Origin: Candidatus Faecalibacterium faecipullorum
GTDB lineage: Bacteria > Bacillota > Clostridia > Oscillospirales > Ruminococcaceae
DNA length: 5,986 nucleotides
NCBI GenBank assembly: GCA_019118985.1
Contig: DWXX01000172.1
Location: 1 to 5,986 of the forward strand
Reading direction: 5' to 3'
In this document: piece after piece, positions 1 through 3,639 of the stretch
Position numbering within the stretch: the first letter of the stretch is position 1
Layout of the letters: each line of letters begins with the position of its first letter
Notes under the pieces: generated by a model
Seen by the model: only the letters and a program-made list of their open reading frames with translations
The model's database searches: none
Told to the model about the DNA's origin: nothing
Made by a program: the position numbers and the translations under genes

Positions 1-18
1 AAGGAAAAAGCGGTTTAT

Positions 19-30
19 AAAGTATACTTT
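19..30. promoter_or_regulatory. Perfect 12-bp palindrome with embedded TATACT, possible operator/promoter
   Basis: AAAGTATACTTT reads the same on both strands. It contains TATACT (23-28), a good -10 hexamer, and lies about 95 nt upstream of the first gene's ATG. A wider imperfect inverted repeat surrounds it: GGAAAAAG at 3-10 and CTTTTCC at 27-33. A matching -35 would fall at or beyond the left edge of the window, so the promoter cannot be confirmed. The symmetry suggests a dimeric regulator site, possibly controlling the envelope cassette downstream or a gene to the left that is not visible. The regulator is not identifiable. Confidence 0.3.
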
Positions 31-110
31 TCCGAACTGGCCCAAAAACGCAAAAATACATCATATCTGCGTTAAAAAGCACGTCATTTTTACAGCCTTG
101 CGGCGGTGTG

Positions 111-118
111 AGGGGGAG
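111..118 (+). promoter_or_regulatory. Ribosome binding site that sets the start of the ligase-like gene
   Basis: The purine run AGGGGGAG lies 4 nt before the ATG at 123. An in-frame GTG at 108 would place this Shine-Dalgarno sequence inside the coding region, so the ATG at 123 is preferred. Confidence 0.6.
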
Positions 119-122
119 TTGC

Positions 123-1496
123 ATGAAGGAAAAAATCGAACGCTGTCAAAACATCCTAACCGAGCATTATCTCGTTGTACTGTTGTTTTTGTCGGTGGTC
201 GGTTTGGTGCTGACGGGTTCCGGCAGCAGAAGGCTAGTAGGTCTGATTGGCTGTATTCTATGTGTCGTAGCATTCACCAAAGGAGCTGTAAAAATCGACC
301 CGTGGGGCTTGGTCCCCATGCTTATCTATATGGCGTTCGTTGCGTTCTCTTCGTTGCGTGTTGATGGCAATGTATTCAATGGATTTTTCAACTCCCAGAT
401 TCTTTACCCAGTTCTGTATGTTGTACTCGCCTATCTGACAGACGACGAAAAGCTGTGGCTGCGCCGGCTGTGTGTTTTATGGTTCACCTTTGTTTCTATA
501 GTCGGCATCATGCAGTTCGTGCTGCTTGCTTTGAAAGGCAATGTAACTCGTCTCAATGCTTTTTTTGGCAATCCCAATGCCCTAGCGAGCTTTTTGATGA
601 TTGGCTGGTTCGCAGCTGTCAACAATGCGCCGGATGAACAGGAAAGCGGGCTGCTCGCCGCCGTGCTGCGCAGGGTGGAACCGCTGATCCTCGCCGCGCT
701 GACCCTGACGCTGTGCATGGGCAGCTTTCTATCCACCATCGTCGGCTTTCTCGTATTGCTGGGGCAGAAAAAGCGCAGCTGTACATGGGGGGAGCTTTTT
801 TCTTACGCCTTCCGCATGACGGGCAGGATCATACTGGCTGTCGGGGCGGGGTTCCTGCTGTATTTTGCCATGTCGCTGACCGGCACACGGTGGCTCTGCG
901 CCCCTATTCTGCTGTATCTGCTGTTTCTGGCTCTTTTCTGGCCCATGGTGGACCGTTTTCTGCGGGTATATCGGTGGGTCGGCCCGGTGGTGACATCCAC
1001 CGCGCTGCTGATGGCAGTGCCTGTGCTGCTGCTGCGCACCAACTCCATCGCGACCTTCACCGAGCGTTTGCAGATGATGGAGAACGGTCTGGGGTACTTT
1101 TTCCACGATCCCCTTTTGGGTCTGGGCCCCTACCAGTGGCGATTTTACGATATGGCCGACGGCGGCCTGTACTTCAATACCTGGTACATCCACAACACCC
1201 TCATCCATATCGGCGTGGAGTTCGGGCTGGTCGCCTTTGCCATGGCGGTTTTCCTGCTCGTCCGGCGATGCCGAAAGGGCGGCAGCGGGCTGCCCGGTTT
1301 TACCGCCTTTCTCGCCCACAATATGCTTGATATAAGCTATTTCTATCCGGGCATTGCCGCAATCGCCCTTTTCACCACCGTCAACCCGGGCGACCGGGGG
1401 CGCACCCTGAGCCGGCCCGCTGCGGGGCTCTTCTTCGCCGTCTTTTTTGCCATCCTGCTCTGCACAGGCTTCCACGATACATTCTATGGGTTATAA
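123..1496 (+). CDS. O-antigen ligase/polymerase-like (Wzy_C family) polytopic membrane protein
   Basis: Predicted 457-residue integral membrane protein with roughly ten or more hydrophobic segments along its length. Two family hallmarks are visible. The first is FGNPN (148-152) before a hydrophobic stretch, as in the O-antigen ligase family. The second is a large outside loop with an ERLQMMENGLGYF...HDPLLGLGP block (314-336) that runs into WYIHNTLIHIGVEFGL (H357, N358), the usual end of the Wzy_C domain. Family members polymerise or transfer undecaprenyl-linked glycans on the outer face of the membrane: WaaL ligases, Wzy polymerases, PglL protein glycosyltransferases. In a Gram-positive cell the acceptor would be wall polymer, exopolysaccharide or protein; the sequence does not say which. 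The usual SRG-type motif after the NPN helix is not evident; LCMGSFLSTIVG occupies that place. The amidase gene begins 4 nt after its stop. The first ~475 nt are AT-rich, with a rare-codon run AGA AGG CTA GTA at 228-239; the rest is GC-rich. Family is fairly secure, exact activity unknown. Confidence 0.8.
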   Translation: MKEKIERCQNILTEHYLVVLLFLSVVGLVLTGSGSRRLVGLIGCILCVVAFTKGAVKIDPWGLVPMLIYMAFVAFSSLRVDGNVFNGFFNSQILYPVLYVVLAYLTDDEKLWLRRLCVLWFTFVSIVGIMQFVLLALKGNVTRLNAFFGNPNALASFLMIGWFAAVNNAPDEQESGLLAAVLRRVEPLILAALTLTLCMGSFLSTIVGFLVLLGQKKRSCTWGELFSYAFRMTGRIILAVGAGFLLYFAMSLTGTRWLCAPILLYLLFLALFWPMVDRFLRVYRWVGPVVTSTALLMAVPVLLLRTNSIATFTERLQMMENGLGYFFHDPLLGLGPYQWRFYDMADGGLYFNTWYIHNTLIHIGVEFGLVAFAMAVFLLVRRCRKGGSGLPGFTAFLAHNMLDISYFYPGIAAIALFTTVNPGDRGRTLSRPAAGLFFAVFFAILLCTGFHDTFYGL

Positions 1497-1500
1497 AACG

Positions 1501-2169
1501 ATGCGAAAACGCGAGACAGTCTGGCCGGTATGGTTTCTGCTGGGCGCCTTTTTCCTGCTGCTGGCGGCCGCGCTGGCGGCATGGCTGACCGAGATGAGCA
1601 CCCTGCCCGCCAATGTGGGGCGGGAGCTGACCGCTGAGGAACAGCAGGCCATCATTGCGGACAACAGTCCGCTGACGCAGTATGTCAGGCTGAGCCCCAA
1701 TGCGACCTTCCCCCGGGAGGGGAAGATCGAGAAGATCACCATTCATCACATGGCGGGCAACCTCTCTCTGGAACGTCTGGGGGAGGTGTTCGCAAACCCG
1801 GGGCGGCGGGCGTCCTCCAACTATGCCATCGACATCGACGGGAACGTTGCCCTCTATGTGGAGGAGTGCAACCGCGCCTGGACCTCGTCCAGCCCGGAAA
1901 ACGACCACGCCGCGGTCACCATCGAGGTGGCCAACGACGAGATCGGCGGCAACTGGCACGTCAGCGACGAAAGCTACTGGGCCCTCATCGACCTGTGCGT
2001 CGACATCTGCCGGCGCAACGGGATCAAAGAACTGACCTGGACAGGCGACGAGACCGGCACGCTGACCATCCACAAATTCTTCAAAGAGGACACAGCATGT
2101 CCGGGGCCCTATCTGGAAGGGGGAATGCCCTATATTGCCGAGGCGGTCAACCGGCAATTGCAGAGCTGA
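1501..2169 (+). CDS. Membrane-anchored N-acetylmuramoyl-L-alanine amidase (Amidase_2/PGRP fold)
   Basis: Predicted 222-residue protein. Residues 1-6 are basic and 7-29 form one hydrophobic segment without a clear cleavage site, so it is probably a signal anchor with the enzyme outside. After a linker (30-75), the Amidase_2 domain spans about 76-218. Visible zinc-site residues are H82 or H83 (TIHHMAG), H191 (TIHKFF) and C200 (TACPGPYL). The conserved active-site Tyr is Y108 in SSNYAIDIDGNV, and T198 lies two residues before the Cys, as in T7-lysozyme-type enzymes. The family hydrolyses the bond between N-acetylmuramic acid and L-alanine in peptidoglycan, so the likely role is local opening or remodelling of the wall. 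No good Shine-Dalgarno sequence precedes either ATG 1501 or the in-frame ATG 1486 (which would overlap the upstream gene by 11 nt). Translation is probably coupled to the gene before it. There is no separate wall-binding domain. The context suggests an envelope-assembly role rather than a phage endolysin: no holin or phage genes are nearby. Confidence 0.88.
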   Translation: MRKRETVWPVWFLLGAFFLLLAAALAAWLTEMSTLPANVGRELTAEEQQAIIADNSPLTQYVRLSPNATFPREGKIEKITIHHMAGNLSLERLGEVFANPGRRASSNYAIDIDGNVALYVEECNRAWTSSSPENDHAAVTIEVANDEIGGNWHVSDESYWALIDLCVDICRRNGIKELTWTGDETGTLTIHKFFKEDTACPGPYLEGGMPYIAEAVNRQLQS

Positions 2170-2192
2170 TCTAAAATCAATGAGAAAAGATT

Positions 2193-2200
2193 GGAAGGTG
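2193..2200 (+). promoter_or_regulatory. Ribosome binding site of the LPQTS surface protein
   Basis: GGAAGGTG ends 5 nt before the ATG at 2206. It favours that ATG over the in-frame TTG at 2191, which lies upstream of the site. Confidence 0.6.
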
Positions 2201-2205
2201 TTTGT

Positions 2206-2790
2206 ATGAAGCAAAAGAAAAAAATCAAGGCATTTTCTACCCTGATCCTCGCCGGGATTCTTTGCTGCTCAGCGTCGATATTGGTGTATGCCACCAACGC
2301 AACTCCAGCGAGTCGAAACAATGCAAACAGTGAAGGAAACACATCAAGCGTATTTTATCCGTTACCGTTGCAGAAATCAAGAGAAGAGCTGGCAGAAGAG
2401 CTAGCAAATAGCATGGAAACAACAGATCCTCCTGAACAACCCGAACCAGAAGATCCTCCCGAACCTCCCATTGAGCCGGATGATTTTGAGTCGCCCGACG
2501 AGCCCGACCTGCCGGTTTATCCTGTGGAGCCGGTAACGCCTGCGGAGCCTGAACCGCAGCCGGAACCCGCACCGCAGCCCGAGCCTGAACCGGAGCCGCA
2601 GCCCGAGCCTGAACCGGAGCCGCAGCCTGAACCGGAACCTGCGCCGCAGCCGGAACCCGCCCCCACCCTGCCCCAGACCTCGCAGCTCTGGTGGCCGGTC
2701 GGGCTGGTGTTCATCCTTGGCTTTGCCATGGTCCTGGCCGGCCTGGTGGAGATGAGAAAGAGCCGCCGGCATGAAGATTCCGACCGGTAA
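2206..2790 (+). CDS. Secreted Pro/Glu-repeat surface protein with LPQTS sortase sorting signal
   Basis: Predicted 194-residue precursor with a complete cell-wall-protein layout. Residues 1-8 are basic (MKQKKKIK) and 9-28 are a hydrophobic signal-peptide core, with likely cleavage after A29 (VYA) or A32. Residues 30-60 are polar and rich in Asn, Ser and Thr. Residues 74-153 are acidic and proline-rich, becoming near-perfect EP/QP repeats from about 114 to 153. The C-terminus has LPQTS (155-159), a hydrophobic stretch (about 164-182), and the basic end MRKSRR. This is a sortase sorting signal with Ser in the usual Gly position. The following gene encodes a sortase and overlaps by 20 nt, so the pair is very probably enzyme and substrate. 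No folded or adhesive domain is visible; the mature protein would be about 130 residues of extended chain, perhaps a wall-spanning spacer or glycan carrier. The 5' part (to about 2480) is clearly more AT-rich than the 3' part. Function beyond wall anchoring is unknown. Confidence 0.82.
   Translation: MKQKKKIKAFSTLILAGILCCSASILVYATNATPASRNNANSEGNTSSVFYPLPLQKSREELAEELANSMETTDPPEQPEPEDPPEPPIEPDDFESPDEPDLPVYPVEPVTPAEPEPQPEPAPQPEPEPEPQPEPEPEPQPEPEPAPQPEPAPTLPQTSQLWWPVGLVFILGFAMVLAGLVEMRKSRRHEDSDR
2545..2664 (+). repeat. Degenerate tandem repeat encoding EPEPQP-type units
   Basis: This stretch encodes about 40 residues of alternating Pro with Glu, Gln or Ala (residues 114-153 of the surface protein). 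Within it, two adjacent 24-nt units, 2581-2604 and 2605-2628, differ by one base (final C versus T) and encode the same eight residues, EPEPEPQP. The 24-nt period keeps the reading frame, so copy number could change by slippage or recombination without breaking the protein. Confidence 0.85.
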
Positions 2791-3421
2791 ACTGCTGCTG
2801 TGCGGCGGCGGGCTGCTGCTTGCGGCGGCCCTCTGCCTGACCGCGTATAACGTTTGGGATGCATACCGCGCCAAAATGGACAGCGAACAGGCCCTGCAGG
2901 AGATACAGGTCGAAGTACCTGTGCAGGACCCGCCGGTCAGCTCGGAAATGGTGGATGACCCGGACAGTGTGCCCCCCGAGCCCGAGCCCCTGCCGGACTA
3001 TATCCTCGACCCCGACATGGAAATGCCCGAGATCGAGATCGACGGCGAGGTGTACATCGGTACGCTGGATATACCCGCGCTTGAGCTTTCGCTGCCCGTC
3101 ATGAGCGAATGGAGCTACCCCAAACTGAAACTTGCCCCCTGCCGGTACAAGGGCTCCGCATACCGGAACGACCTCATTATCTGCGCCCACAACTACAACT
3201 CCCACTTCGGGAGGCTGAAAGAACTGGAGCCGGGCGATGAAATCGTCTTTACGGATGCGGACGGCAATGCCTTCTTCTACTCGGTGGTCGCCACCGAGAC
3301 CCTTGCCCCAACCGCCATCGATGAGATGAAAAGCAGCGGCTGGGACCTGACCCTCTTCACCTGCACCATCGGCGGGGCGAAGCGGGTCACCGTCCGCTGC
3401 AAACAGAACCACACCATTTGA
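2771..3421 (+). CDS. Membrane-anchored sortase, probably dedicated to the LPQTS protein
   Basis: Predicted 216-residue transpeptidase. Residues 7-26 form an N-terminal hydrophobic anchor, followed by an acidic, proline-rich stalk (about 50-85). The sortase beta-barrel runs from about 93 to 212. The catalytic triad is readable: H140 in IICAHNYNSHFGRL, C198 in LTLFTCT, and R205 in GGAKRVTV, with normal spacing. Sortases cut the LPxT motif between Thr and the next residue, form a thioester on the Cys, and transfer the protein to an amine of peptidoglycan or of another subunit. The gene overlaps the last 20 nt of the LPQTS gene and has a weak purine-rich site (AAAGAG, 2757-2762), which points to coupled translation and a one-to-one enzyme/substrate relation. 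The short barrel does not fit neatly into class A or B by eye; class D/E-like is a guess. Besides C198 there are domain cysteines at 124, 138 and 210. No pilin-type gene is adjacent, so wall anchoring is more likely than pilus assembly. Confidence 0.88.
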   Translation: MKIPTGKLLLCGGGLLLAAALCLTAYNVWDAYRAKMDSEQALQEIQVEVPVQDPPVSSEMVDDPDSVPPEPEPLPDYILDPDMEMPEIEIDGEVYIGTLDIPALELSLPVMSEWSYPKLKLAPCRYKGSAYRNDLIICAHNYNSHFGRLKELEPGDEIVFTDADGNAFFYSVVATETLAPTAIDEMKSSGWDLTLFTCTIGGAKRVTVRCKQNHTI

Positions 3422-3424
3422 CCC

Positions 3425-3480
3425 CCGCCCTCTCGCCTGCCCAACACGCGGACGAGGGGGCGGCCTTTTATGTCTGTTTT
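3425..3480 (+). terminator. Intrinsic terminator of the envelope cassette
   Basis: CCGCCCTCTCG (3425-3435) pairs with CGAGGGGGCGG (3453-3463), giving an 11-bp stem with one G-U pair and a 17-nt loop. It is followed by CCTTTTATGTCTGTTTT. It begins 4 nt after the sortase stop and separates the cassette from the beta-galactosidase. Confidence 0.8.
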
Positions 3481-3527
3481 GTAAAATTTCACCGAAATCC
3501 ATGGGCGGATGTAAAAATCTTACGGAA
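3481..3527. repeat. Pair of GTAAAA-type direct repeats, candidate operators
   Basis: GTAAAATTTCACCGAA (3481-3496) and GTAAAAATCTTACGGAA (3511-3527) align with one extra base and three mismatches, and their starts are 30 bp apart, close to three helical turns. The first is itself nearly palindromic (GTAAAATTTCAC, five of six base pairs match). They lie about 40-90 bp upstream of the -10 of the beta-galactosidase promoter, where activator sites often sit. The cognate regulator is not in the window. Chance similarity in AT-rich DNA is possible. Confidence 0.35.
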
Positions 3528-3564
3528 TTTTTCCAAAATATTCCTACCCGGTTCGCGCTGTGGG

Positions 3565-3573
3565 TGATATACT
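3565..3573 (+). promoter_or_regulatory. Extended -10 promoter of the beta-galactosidase gene
   Basis: TGaTATACT matches an extended -10 element (TGn plus TATACT at 3568-3573). No good -35 is present 17 bp upstream (TACCCG at 3545-3550), which fits an extended -10 promoter or one needing an activator. AT-rich DNA lies just upstream (3511-3540). Transcription would start near 3580, leaving a leader of about 60 nt before the ATG at 3640. Confidence 0.6.
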
Positions 3574-3599
3574 AAAGCCATCAGAAACACACGCCGCCG

Positions 3600-3613
3600 G
3601 GGCCTGCGGGCCC
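3600..3613 (+). promoter_or_regulatory. Small GC hairpin in the beta-galactosidase leader
   Basis: GGGCC (3600-3604), loop TGCG, GGCCC (3609-3613) can form a 5-bp all-GC stem in the predicted leader, 11 nt before the ribosome binding site. It could stabilise the mRNA 5' end or tune translation. It could equally be a by-product of high GC content. Confidence 0.25.
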
Positions 3614-3624
3614 GCGCCATCGTG

Positions 3625-3631
3625 AAAGGAG
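3625..3631 (+). promoter_or_regulatory. Strong ribosome binding site of the beta-galactosidase gene
   Basis: AAAGGAG lies 8 nt before the ATG at 3640. It decides the start: the in-frame GTG at 3622 lies upstream of this site. Confidence 0.8.
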
Positions 3632-3639
3632 TATGCCCC

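Noticed and set aside
47..73. Inverted repeat AACGCA/TGCGTT in the first leader
   Set aside because: Only 6 bp with a 15-nt loop and no T tract; too weak to call a terminator or riboswitch.
108..122. Upstream GTG start for the ligase-like gene
   Set aside because: It would put the AGGGGGAG ribosome binding site inside the gene; ATG 123 has correct spacing.
729..1475. 248-codon minus-strand open frame opposite the ligase-like gene
   Set aside because: Very polar, repetitive translation typical of the complement of a membrane-protein gene.
1501..2169. Phage endolysin reading of the amidase
   Set aside because: It has an N-terminal membrane anchor and sits between envelope genes, with no holin or phage structural genes in the window.
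2158..2186. Possible separate promoter before the surface-protein gene (TAAAAT at 2172-2177)
   Set aside because: No matching -35 at the right distance, and the resulting leader would barely include the ribosome binding site; read-through from upstream is simpler.
1381..2214. 277-codon minus-strand open frame opposite the amidase gene
   Set aside because: Antisense shadow of a gene with clear catalytic residues; no family features in its translation.
2545..2664. CRISPR array
   Set aside because: The repeats are directly adjacent, in frame and protein-coding, with no spacers.
2401..2874. Minus-strand open frames rich in Arg/Leu/Phe or Gly/Ser over the Pro/Glu repeat
   Set aside because: They arise from reading the tandem repeat backwards; no start signal or domain.
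3622..3639. Upstream GTG start for the beta-galactosidase
   Set aside because: It precedes the AAAGGAG site at 3625-3631, which is well placed for ATG 3640.
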